Positions 8,362 to 16,359 of a stretch of 64,000 nucleotides of DNA are shown piece by piece. Origin of the DNA: Clostridium hydrogeniformans DSM 21757 (GTDB lineage: Bacteria > Bacillota > Clostridia > Clostridiales > Clostridiaceae); contig NZ_JMLJ01000012.1 in the NCBI RefSeq assembly GCF_000686705.1, positions 92,301 to 156,300 of the forward strand. The letters run 5' to 3'. A model generated the notes under the pieces. The model was not told the origin of the DNA and searched no databases. It saw only the letters and a list, made by a program, of their open reading frames with translations. The translations under genes and the position numbers were made by a program. Positions within the stretch are counted from its first letter, which is position 1. Every line of letters begins with the position of its first letter.

Positions 8362-9552
8362 TTAAGAATTGCTACACCTAAACACACCTGTATCTTTAGT
8401 TATAAATATGCTTCCATTTTTATCAATTTCTTCTTGAATAAACTCCCTAAATAAAGTAAGTTTTTCATCTACTAATATTTCTCTTGCATTACCCATTGTA
8501 GATAGTACGTAGTCAACAAGAGGTTCAACCTTAGTTACAACTAAGGAATCTTCGTATCTTAAGAGTTCCACATTATTAAACCATTTATTTAATTCATGGA
8601 CTCCTGTTTCAATACCAAATTCACTTTTTAACTTAATCCTTGATAAATATATTCTAGAATCAAACTCTCTCACTAATTCTCCTAACTCCCTTAGATGAGT
8701 ATTACCAATGGTAGAAGCATATAGCCTTCCATCTGATTTTAAAACTCTTTTTATTTCCTTAAAAGCTTTTTCCCTATCTGCCACATGATATAACATATGA
8801 TTCGCTAAAACTATATTAAACTTATCATCATCATAAGGAATTTTTTCTGCATCTACAACTTTAAAATTAAATCTTTCTTTAACTGCTTTAAGATTCTCTA
8901 TGGAATCATTAATCATTCCCTCTGAAATATCTGTAAGAGTTATATTACACTTCCTTGGTACCCTATCTTTATTTGATAGCCAAAAGCTAGCATTACCACA
9001 GCCCAGTTCTAAAATATTTAAGTCCTCCCCTAAGTCTATTACATCAAATAACCAACTGAACCATCCCTGTTTATTCGTACTAAATAACTCATGAAGATTA
9101 ATTCTTGAACATAAATTACTTGAATTTTTGTACTGATTTCTCCATACCTTTTCCATGTTAACCACCCTTATTATATTTATAAATTTATTCCAATCCACTT
9201 GATTTTTTTCATCCTTCATTATTTTTGCTTCATTTATTGCTTTTTTTACTAATTCAAGATGTTTTATTTTTTCATCTATTATTTCCATTTGCATATTTAA
9301 GGAATTAACTATGTTGTCTTCCTTTTTATCTGATTCAATAATATTTTTTATATCTTCAAGAGAAAATCCTATAAATTTTAAAGTTAATATCCTCTGAAGT
9401 TTTTCAAAGTCCGCTTCACTATAAAGCCTATATCCAGATTCACTATAACTGCTAGGACATAAAATCCCTTCTTTATGATAATGATGGATTGTCTTTAATG
9501 TAACTCCAGATTTCTTTGCAAATACCCCTGCAGTATAATAAGGTTTTTCCAT
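8362..9552 (-). CDS. MerR-family regulator fused to a SAM-dependent methyltransferase
   Basis: A 396-aa fusion. Residues 1-75 form a MerR winged helix (YYTAGVFAKKSGVTLKTIHH; GYRLYSEADFEKLQ), followed by a dimerization helix to about 120. The C-terminal two thirds form a class I methyltransferase with motif I NILELGCGNASFW and the post-motif segment VLANHMLYHVADREKAF. The start is placed at 9552 (MEKPYYTAG) after AAAGGGGG. A longer in-frame start at 9603 would overlap the promoter/operator. Such fusions are thought to sense a compound and modify it, but the ligand and substrate are unknown. The gene is monocistronic and probably autoregulated. Confidence 0.85.
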   Translation of the reverse strand: MEKPYYTAGVFAKKSGVTLKTIHHYHKEGILCPSSYSESGYRLYSEADFEKLQRILTLKFIGFSLEDIKNIIESDKKEDNIVNSLNMQMEIIDEKIKHLELVKKAINEAKIMKDEKNQVDWNKFINIIRVVNMEKVWRNQYKNSSNLCSRINLHELFSTNKQGWFSWLFDVIDLGEDLNILELGCGNASFWLSNKDRVPRKCNITLTDISEGMINDSIENLKAVKERFNFKVVDAEKIPYDDDKFNIVLANHMLYHVADREKAFKEIKRVLKSDGRLYASTIGNTHLRELGELVREFDSRIYLSRIKLKSEFGIETGVHELNKWFNNVELLRYEDSLVVTKVEPLVDYVLSTMGNAREILVDEKLTLFREFIQEEIDKNGSIFITKDTGVFRCSNS

Positions 9553-9572
9553 TATAATTCCCCCTTTATTTA

Positions 9573-9603
9573 ATTGTAGTGGTTTACCCAAGGTAAAGGT
9601 CAA
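9573..9603 (-). promoter_or_regulatory. MerR-type promoter with 19-bp spacer and operator dyad
   Basis: On the minus strand the -35 TTGACC (9598-9603) and -10 TACAAT (9573-9578) are separated by 19 bp, the over-long spacing typical of MerR-activated promoters. The spacer holds the perfect dyad TTTACC-TTG-GGTAAA (9583-9597). It lies 20 bp upstream of the MerR-methyltransferase start, implying autoregulation. Confidence 0.8.
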
Positions 9604-9683
9604 GAAGAATTATAATATTTTATTTATAAATAATATTGTTACGTAATATTTTAAAAACATCTTTATAATAATATTTAAAATAG

Positions 9684-9724
9684 AAAAGGCACTATGAAAT
9701 AATCCCAAATTCATAGTACCTTTT
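9684..9724 (-). terminator. Terminator of the 4-hydroxybutyrate operon
   Basis: Hairpin AAGGTACTATGAA / TTCATAGTGCCTT followed on the minus strand by TTTTCTATTTT, 70 bases after the 4hbD stop codon. Confidence 0.85.
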
Positions 9725-9795
9725 TTAAAATTAATAACTTGATCTACTATATTTTTAACTACTTTTGATTTTTAAATATTACAATAACTTATATA

Positions 9796-10911
9796 CTAAT
9801 ATAATTTTTTATAAATATTTTTAATTTCTTCCTTATCCATAGAAACATAATTATTAGCTAAAAGTCTTTGTTGAGTGTTTATTACACTATCTGTAAAGAT
9901 TTCTATATCCTCTTCCTTCATTCCATATTCTCTAAGCTTTTTTAAGCTAATTAAACCTTCTAAAAGTTTTTCAAGTTCCAAATACACTACATCTTCCTGT
10001 ACTTCTAATATGTTAGCTAATAATTTATTTACCTTTTTTATCTTCCCATTAGGATTTTTTTCATTATAAAATTTAAATACTTCTATAAGAAATTCATAAT
10101 TTGATTCTCCATGAGGAACATGATACTTTCCTCCTAGTGGGTAGGATAAAGCATGCACTGCCCCAACTCCTGCGTTTCCAAAAGCTATACCGGCGTAATT
10201 ACTAGCTATTAAAAACTCTTCTATTATCTCTTTTCTATATTCTCTGCCTTTTTCTAATATTTCCTTATATCCTTTTAATATAATTTTTATAGCTTCCATA
10301 CTAAAGATTTCAGTATAAGAATTTGCTTTTGGTGATACTAATGATTCTATGGCATGGATCAATGCATCTATTGAACTATATACAAAGAAATCATAGGGTA
10401 CATCTTTAGCAAGTTCTGGTATGAGTACTGCATAGTCTGCATATAACTCATTTGTTGCAAGCCCCATCTTAGTTTCTTTTTCCTTTATTTCAGTTATAGA
10501 AATGTTAGTAACTTCACTTCCTGTTCCACAAGTGGTGGGTATTATTATAAGTTCTTTGTCTTTTATTATTGGAATTTTTCTTTCAAAAAGTTCTCTAGTA
10601 CTAGTAACATCCTTAAGAATTAAAATTTTAGCTATATCTATAACAGATCCTCCACCTATAGCTATAACCCTTTTTATATCTTTATTTTTCATATCTTCAA
10701 TTATTCTGTCAATTACATCATTGGAAGGCTCTTTTACATTATAATCATTCTTAAACATATACTCACATTTAAGATTTAATTCCTTTAAAAAGTTATTATA
10801 TAAAAACCTGTTTGTAAATATTAGATCCTTATCATCTAAATTAAACTCTTTTGAAAAATCCTTAAAACTTTCATACTTATAGATTTGTGGTATTAACTCT
10901 AAAAGCTTCAT
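9796..10911 (-). CDS. 4hbD: NAD-dependent 4-hydroxybutyrate dehydrogenase (iron-type ADH)
   Basis: A 371-aa group III (iron-dependent) alcohol dehydrogenase, the same length as 4HbD of Clostridium kluyveri as I recall it. The nucleotide-binding GGGSVIDIAKILI lies near residue 87. The family signature TCGTGSEVTNISI follows near 128, and the metal-binding region is HALSYPLGGKYHVPHGESN. It would reduce succinate semialdehyde to 4-hydroxybutyrate. It is last in the operon, 46 bases after sucD, which makes its substrate. Substrate assignment rests on context and overall resemblance. Confidence 0.85.
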   Translation of the reverse strand: MKLLELIPQIYKYESFKDFSKEFNLDDKDLIFTNRFLYNNFLKELNLKCEYMFKNDYNVKEPSNDVIDRIIEDMKNKDIKRVIAIGGGSVIDIAKILILKDVTSTRELFERKIPIIKDKELIIIPTTCGTGSEVTNISITEIKEKETKMGLATNELYADYAVLIPELAKDVPYDFFVYSSIDALIHAIESLVSPKANSYTEIFSMEAIKIILKGYKEILEKGREYRKEIIEEFLIASNYAGIAFGNAGVGAVHALSYPLGGKYHVPHGESNYEFLIEVFKFYNEKNPNGKIKKVNKLLANILEVQEDVVYLELEKLLEGLISLKKLREYGMKEEDIEIFTDSVINTQQRLLANNYVSMDKEEIKNIYKKLY

Positions 10912-10957
10912 TTAATCACCTCATATATAAATTAATTATCTCTACTTTTTATTAATA

Positions 10958-12325
10958 TTATTTATTCCATATTTCTAAATCTGTTGGCACTTTTACATTA
11001 TCTCTAATATATCCAACCCTTGATACATTAATTAAATGCTTATAATCTAGGTTTTCAGATATACTATTATTTCCCCAAGACCCACACCCTAAAGTAGTAG
11101 TAGGTGCAAATCCATTATATAATCCTCCACCTGCTGATGTAGAAGATGGTTGATTTACTACAAGTCTACTTACTGTTAACTTATTTCCTGCCTCTTTTAT
11201 GTTATCCATATTATTTGAATGTATTGCACAGGAATGACCTTTTCCTTCTAAGTTTAGATTAGTTTGTGCTATATCTAAAGCCTCTTCTAGAGTTTTATAC
11301 TTAAATGCCACCATCACAGGACACATTTTTTCCTTGCATAAAACATCTTCTTTTCCTATTCCTCTAGGTTTTAAGATTATTACTCTTATATTTTCTGATA
11401 CCTCAACCTTTGCTAACTCAGCAATAACTCTAACACTTTGTCCTACTATTTTACCATTTATCCTTCCATCTGGAAATAATACCTGTCTAAACTTATCTAC
11501 TGTCTCTTCATCTTCAATATAATAAGCTCCTTGATTTTCAAATTCTTTTATTATTGAATCATATTCTTTTTCATGAGCTATTATAGATTGTTCTCCTGAA
11601 CATATAATACCATTATCAAAAATTCTTCCTTCAATTATTTTTTTAGAAGCTTCTTTTATATCTATATCCCTATCTATTATACATTGAACATTTCCTGCTC
11701 CCACACCATACGCTGGTTTACCACTACTATAAGCTGATTTAACCATACCCATACCACCAGTAGCAACTACTACATCTACGACATTCATAAGCTCTGAAGT
11801 ACTTTCTATAGAAGGCTCCTCAATAACCTGAATTAGATTTTCTGGTGCTCCTAACTTTACTATGGCCTTATTAAACAATTCTACTATATATTTAGCACAT
11901 TTTTTAGCCCTAGGATGAGGTGCTACTATAATTGAATTTCTTCCCTTTAAAGCAAACATAGAATTGCACATAGGTGTTACTATAGGATTAGTACATGGTG
12001 TTACTGCTGCAACAACACCCTTAGGTTTAGCTATCATTATAAGTGCTTTTTCTTTGTCTTCATCTATAATTCCTACACTTTTCTTATTCCTTAAATTGTT
12101 CCATATAAGCTTAGATTTGCCCTTATTTTTAAGAATTTTATCCTCATATACTCCCATGCCTGTTTCTTCAACTGCCATCCTTGCCAGTTCCTCTGCTCTA
12201 TCATAAATTACCTTCCCTATCTCTCTTACTATCTCATCAACTCTTTCCTGAGAAAAGCTTTCAAATTTATTTTGAGCCTCTCTTCCCTTTTCAACTAATT
12301 CCTTAATATATAATTTTGTATCCAT
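10958..12325 (-). CDS. sucD: CoA-dependent succinate-semialdehyde dehydrogenase
   Basis: A 455-aa CoA-acylating aldehyde dehydrogenase with catalytic Cys242 in NGIICSGEQS. The cofactor region is near KPKGVVAAVTPCTNPIVTP, and VVATGGMGMVKSAY precedes GVGAGNVQCI, as in SucD, PduP and AdhE-type enzymes. It would reduce succinyl-CoA to succinate semialdehyde plus CoA with NAD(P)H. The neighbours fix its role: the ferredoxin oxidoreductase subunits just upstream would supply succinyl-CoA, and 4hbD downstream removes the aldehyde. An acetaldehyde or other aldehyde specificity is possible from sequence alone. Confidence 0.85.
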   Translation of the reverse strand: MDTKLYIKELVEKGREAQNKFESFSQERVDEIVREIGKVIYDRAEELARMAVEETGMGVYEDKILKNKGKSKLIWNNLRNKKSVGIIDEDKEKALIMIAKPKGVVAAVTPCTNPIVTPMCNSMFALKGRNSIIVAPHPRAKKCAKYIVELFNKAIVKLGAPENLIQVIEEPSIESTSELMNVVDVVVATGGMGMVKSAYSSGKPAYGVGAGNVQCIIDRDIDIKEASKKIIEGRIFDNGIICSGEQSIIAHEKEYDSIIKEFENQGAYYIEDEETVDKFRQVLFPDGRINGKIVGQSVRVIAELAKVEVSENIRVIILKPRGIGKEDVLCKEKMCPVMVAFKYKTLEEALDIAQTNLNLEGKGHSCAIHSNNMDNIKEAGNKLTVSRLVVNQPSSTSAGGGLYNGFAPTTTLGCGSWGNNSISENLDYKHLINVSRVGYIRDNVKVPTDLEIWNK

Positions 12326-12355
12326 ATATCTCTCCCCCTAATAATTAAATAATCT

Positions 12356-12889
12356 TTAAGCTAAGCAGCTCTCTACCATGGTTATTCCAGCTTCAAAAGC
12401 AGTTAAGTTTTTATCTATACTAAATTTTGGAACGTTTTCACGAATGGCTTGTCTTAATGAATTGTATCCAACTAGTTTAGTCATGGCTGCTAATATTCCA
12501 AGGCATATCATATTTATTCCTTGAGGATTTTTTAAAATTTCCTCTGTATACTTAACTATTTTAAATCTACTACATTTTTTTAAGTCTCCCACATCTACTG
12601 TTTCATCTACTATGATCACAGCATTATCTTTTGAATACTCTATAAATTTATTAAAACCAGCTTGGCTTAAGGCAAATATTACATCAGCATTTCCTACCCT
12701 TGGATAATAAATATCATCACTTGCTATAATAACATCAGCCCTACAAGAGCCTCCTCTAGATTCTGGTCCATAATTTTGAGTTTGGACTACATGCTTTCCT
12801 TCTAAAACTGCGGCCTCTGCTAGTATTACCCCAGCCTTAACAATTCCCTGTCCTCCAACTCCTGTAAAAATTATTTCCTTTTTATACAT
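12356..12889 (-). CDS. korC: 2-oxoacid:ferredoxin oxidoreductase, gamma subunit
   Basis: A 177-aa gamma subunit beginning MYKKEIIFTGVGGQGIVKAG, with QNYGPESRGGSCRADVI typical of KorC/VorC/PorC. I place the start at 12889 after a GAAGGGTAGGA ribosome binding site, rather than at a more distal in-frame ATG overlapping korB. It forms part of the KorDABC complex that oxidatively decarboxylates a 2-oxoacid to the acyl-CoA and reduces ferredoxin. 2-Oxoglutarate is inferred as substrate because sucD comes next in the operon. Confidence 0.85.
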   Translation of the reverse strand: MYKKEIIFTGVGGQGIVKAGVILAEAAVLEGKHVVQTQNYGPESRGGSCRADVIIASDDIYYPRVGNADVIFALSQAGFNKFIEYSKDNAVIIVDETVDVGDLKKCSRFKIVKYTEEILKNPQGINMICLGILAAMTKLVGYNSLRQAIRENVPKFSIDKNLTAFEAGITMVESCLA

Positions 12890-12893
12890 AATC

Positions 12894-13676
12894 CTACCCT
12901 TCCTTAGAAACACATTTTAAATATTCTTCTACATATTCCTTGTCTTTTGAATTCTTAAAAACTCCTACCTGAAAGCTATTAACTTTATTATCTACAGTAT
13001 TTTTTCTAAGTAAATTTATCATATCTGAAGCCTTACCTAATTTATTTCTTCTACCATATTGAACTGGGCATGGTGTTAGGGCCTCAACCAATGAGAATCC
13101 CTTATTATTTAACGCTTCTTTCATGGATTTAACTAAGCTAGCATAATGAGCTACAGTACTTCTAGATATATACGTGGCACCTGCCGCATCGCAAAGTTTA
13201 CATATATCAAAATCCCTACAAAGGTTACCTTTGTCTGTAGTTGTGGTTCTTGATTCTAAAGGTGTTGTAGGTGAACATTGTCCCCCTGTCATACCATAAA
13301 TATTATTATTAAAAACTAATACTGTTAAATCTATATTTCTCCTACATCCATGTATAAGATGGTTTCCCCCTATAGCTGCACAATCTCCATCTCCTGTTAA
13401 TACAATTACCTTAAGGTCTGGATTTGCTAACTTTATTCCTGTAGCATAAGGGATAGCCCTTCCATGTAAAGTGTGTATAGTATCAAAATTCATGTATTGT
13501 GCTGCCCTAGATGAACATCCTATTCCTGAAACAATACAAATCTTATCTTTATCAATATCTAAAGAATCTATTGCCTCTACCAGCGCACTTAAAATTATTC
13601 CATTGCCGCACCCTGGACACCAAATATGAGGAAGATTATGTTTTCTTAAATATTTATCCATTAAAGCTTCCTTCAT
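12894..13676 (-). CDS. korB: 2-oxoacid:ferredoxin oxidoreductase, beta (TPP) subunit
   Basis: A 260-aa thiamine-diphosphate subunit. PHIWCPGCGNGI near the N terminus provides an iron-sulfur or metal Cys pair, and VLTGDGDCAAIGGNHLIHG followed by FNNNIYGMTGGQ is the TPP-Mg binding motif. It overlaps the end of korA by 23 bases, a sign of translational coupling. A second in-frame ATG (MDKYLRKH, five codons on) is an alternative start. Together with KorA it forms the catalytic core. The KorB/VorB families are close, so the substrate comes from the operon. Confidence 0.88.
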   Translation of the reverse strand: MKEALMDKYLRKHNLPHIWCPGCGNGIILSALVEAIDSLDIDKDKICIVSGIGCSSRAAQYMNFDTIHTLHGRAIPYATGIKLANPDLKVIVLTGDGDCAAIGGNHLIHGCRRNIDLTVLVFNNNIYGMTGGQCSPTTPLESRTTTTDKGNLCRDFDICKLCDAAGATYISRSTVAHYASLVKSMKEALNNKGFSLVEALTPCPVQYGRRNKLGKASDMINLLRKNTVDNKVNSFQVGVFKNSKDKEYVEEYLKCVSKEG

Positions 13677-14796
13677 ACATATCCTCCTTTACTCTTCTAA
13701 TAATTTCATCTGGCTCAAAAATTTCTCCACAGTATTTATTTATCCCTATAACCTCACAATTTTGACCAACAAGTCTTTGAACATCATATATTAACTGTCC
13801 TGCATTTAGTTCAGGAACAAATATCTTTTTTATATTATTTTTGTTTATTATCTCCATAAGCTCTTTATCTGGAAAAGGACTTAAGGTATAAGGAATAAAT
13901 AGACCAGTATCCTCTAATTCACCATCTAAGACTAAACCTTTACACCCTCTAGATACAGATCCAAAAGCTACTATAAGGTTTTTGCATCCTTCGGTGTTAA
14001 TCTCATCATATATAACTATGTCCTCTCTATGAGTGAGTATTTTATTTAATAGCCTATCTAAAAGATCCCCAGCTACCTTATTAGAGTTTGAGGGATAACC
14101 AAACTCATCATGATTAAGTCCTGTTACATGAAATTTATATCCCTCCCCCACTGCTGCCATAGGTGGAATTAAGTCATTTGTATACTCATATCCTTTAAAA
14201 CTCTCTTTACTTTCTGGCTTCTTTCTATCACTTAACTCTATTTCTTCATCTAAATAAACACTTTCTCTCATATGAGCTATAACTTCATCCATTAGAAGGA
14301 TTACAGGAACTCTATATTTCTCAGAATAATTAAATGCTTGTATTGTTAAAGTATATATGGTAGATACACTAGTTGGAGCCATAACTATAATAGGATGATC
14401 TCCATGGGTTCCCCATTTACTTTGCATTACATCTCCTTGAGATACAGAGGTAGGAAGTCCTGTACTTGGTCCTCCCCTCATAACATCTACTATTACACAG
14501 GGAACTTCCGCCATAGATGCATACCCTATAACTTCTTGCTTTAAGGAAAATCCTGGACCACTAGTAGCAGTCATGGATTTTAATCCCGCTAAGGCTCCAC
14601 CCACCATTGCTGCCGCACTTGCTATTTCATCTTCCATTTGTATAAACTTTCCTCCTACCTTTGGAAGCCTTACTGAACATATTTCTGCTATTTCACTGGC
14701 TGGACTTATTGGATATCCTGCATAAAACCTCATGCCAGCCTTTATAGCACCTTCTACACAAGCTTCATTTCCCTGCATAAGCACTAGTTTACTCAT
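13654..14796 (-). CDS. korA: 2-oxoacid:ferredoxin oxidoreductase, alpha subunit
   Basis: A 380-aa alpha subunit starting MSKLVLMQGNEACVEGAIKA, then GMRFYAGYPISPASEIAE, the conserved pyrimidine-binding region. The start at 14796 overlaps the ferredoxin stop codon as ATGA. A longer in-frame start within the ferredoxin gene is unlikely. MTATSGPGFSLKQEVIGYA is also conserved. The protein resembles KorA and VorB. 2-Oxoglutarate specificity is inferred from the succinyl-CoA-consuming genes of this operon. Confidence 0.88.
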   Translation of the reverse strand: MSKLVLMQGNEACVEGAIKAGMRFYAGYPISPASEIAEICSVRLPKVGGKFIQMEDEIASAAAMVGGALAGLKSMTATSGPGFSLKQEVIGYASMAEVPCVIVDVMRGGPSTGLPTSVSQGDVMQSKWGTHGDHPIIVMAPTSVSTIYTLTIQAFNYSEKYRVPVILLMDEVIAHMRESVYLDEEIELSDRKKPESKESFKGYEYTNDLIPPMAAVGEGYKFHVTGLNHDEFGYPSNSNKVAGDLLDRLLNKILTHREDIVIYDEINTEGCKNLIVAFGSVSRGCKGLVLDGELEDTGLFIPYTLSPFPDKELMEIINKNNIKKIFVPELNAGQLIYDVQRLVGQNCEVIGINKYCGEIFEPDEIIRRVKEDMYEGSFNG

Positions 14797-14978
14797 TCCC
14801 TGTCCCTCCTTAAGTGGATTGCAAAATCTGGACACATATTCTCACATATTCCGCATGAAATACATTGATCTTCATTAAGTATCTTTGCCTTACCTAAAGA
14901 TTTTCCAAGTACCTTTTTAGGACACAAATCTATACAGATATCACATCCTTTACAAAACTTTTCATTTATATATAACAT
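14793..14978 (-). CDS. korD: 2-oxoacid:ferredoxin oxidoreductase, delta (ferredoxin) subunit
   Basis: A 61-aa ferredoxin-like protein with two 4Fe-4S motifs: CKGCDICIDLCP at residues 9-20 and CISCGICENMCP at 39-50. It passes electrons from the KorAB active site to ferredoxin. It is the first kor gene, overlaps korA by 4 bases, and starts 24 bases after the abfT stop codon. Confidence 0.9.
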   Translation of the reverse strand: MLYINEKFCKGCDICIDLCPKKVLGKSLGKAKILNEDQCISCGICENMCPDFAIHLRRDRE

Positions 14979-15002
14979 TAAATTTCACCTACTTTTTACA
15001 AA

Positions 15003-16334
15003 TTACTTATGAATTTTGTAGTAAATAAAATAATCAAATTTAGTCCTAAATCTTTTCTCCCACTCTTCTATAAGCTCTCCCCTAAACTTAGGATGAGCTA
15101 AATTTATAAGAGCTCTTGCCCTTTCCTTTAAAGTTTTACCTTTAAGCTCAGCTACTCCATATTCAGTAACCACATAATGTATATCATTCCTGCTAGTTGT
15201 AACTGTAGCTCCATTATCTAAGAAAGGAACTATTCTAGATATCTTTCCCCCTGAGGCAGTGGAAGGAATAGCTATAACAGATTTCCCCCTTTTTGACATG
15301 TTTGCTCCTCTTATAAAATCAACTTGTCCTCCTGCTCCACTAAATTGCTTAAGTCCTATAGACTCTGATGCAACTTGACCCATTAAATCCATTTGAAGAC
15401 AAGAATTTATAGATACCATTTTTTCGTTTTTACTTATTATACAGGGATCATTAACATAGTCCACTGGATACATTTCTACCATTGGATTATTATTTGCAAA
15501 ATCATAAAGTTTTTTTGTTCCCATTAGAAAAGTAGCTATTATTTTATCCTTATGAAGAGTTTTCTTCTTTCCATTTATAACTCCTAAATTAACAAGATCC
15601 ACTATGCCATCCGAAATCATCTCTGAGTGTATTCCTAAATCTTTTTTATTTTTTAAACTCAAAAGAACAGCATCTGGTATGGACCCAATACCTAATTGAA
15701 GGGTTGAACCATCTTCTATTAAGGTGCTACAGTTTTCTCCTATAGCCCTTTCAACTTCTCCAATTTCTCCTTGTGGTAACTCATCTACTTTATAATCTAC
15801 CTCTACCATACAATCTATTTCATCCACATGTATAAATGAATCTCCTAAAGTCCTTGGCATATTAGGATTAACCTCTGCTATAACTAAGTTTGCACAATGA
15901 GCCGCTGGCTTTGTATAATCATTAGATACTCCAAAACTACAATATCCATGATTATCAGGTGGAGTAACTTGAATTATGGCTACATCTACCTTTATATATT
16001 CCTCTTTAAAAAGTCTAGGTATTTCTGAGAAAAAGCAAGGAGTAAAATCTGCTCTTCCTTCCTCTACTGCTTTTCTTGTAGCTGATCCAACAAATAAAGA
16101 ATTATGCTTAAAGTGATCTACCATCTCATCTCTTACATAGGCCCCTTCTCCCATGCCTATCATGTGTATAATTTCAATTGAGCTATATTTCCCTTTATTC
16201 TCAACCATCGATTCTATAACCCGCTTAGGCTCTCCTATAGCATGCCCAATTACTATCTTTGAATTACTTTTTATCTTTTCTGCTGCTTCAAAAGGAGACA
16301 TTAATTTACTACCATACTCTTTTCTCCAATCCAT
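15003..16334 (-). CDS. abfT: 4-hydroxybutyrate CoA-transferase
   Basis: A 443-aa family I CoA-transferase of the acetyl-CoA hydrolase/transferase group (Cat2/AbfT type). The motif QFSGAGGQVDFIRGA lies near residue 337, the expected catalytic Glu region near SEMISDGIVDLVNLGVI, and EYGVAELKGKTLKERA near the C terminus. It would transfer CoA from acetyl-CoA or butyryl-CoA to 4-hydroxybutyrate. It follows abfD by 25 bases, and abfD uses its product. Closely related transferases act on propionate or butyrate, so specificity rests partly on context. Confidence 0.88.
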   Translation of the reverse strand: MDWRKEYGSKLMSPFEAAEKIKSNSKIVIGHAIGEPKRVIESMVENKGKYSSIEIIHMIGMGEGAYVRDEMVDHFKHNSLFVGSATRKAVEEGRADFTPCFFSEIPRLFKEEYIKVDVAIIQVTPPDNHGYCSFGVSNDYTKPAAHCANLVIAEVNPNMPRTLGDSFIHVDEIDCMVEVDYKVDELPQGEIGEVERAIGENCSTLIEDGSTLQLGIGSIPDAVLLSLKNKKDLGIHSEMISDGIVDLVNLGVINGKKKTLHKDKIIATFLMGTKKLYDFANNNPMVEMYPVDYVNDPCIISKNEKMVSINSCLQMDLMGQVASESIGLKQFSGAGGQVDFIRGANMSKRGKSVIAIPSTASGGKISRIVPFLDNGATVTTSRNDIHYVVTEYGVAELKGKTLKERARALINLAHPKFRGELIEEWEKRFRTKFDYFIYYKIHK

Positions 16335-16359
16335 AAATTCACATCCTGACTTTTATTAA

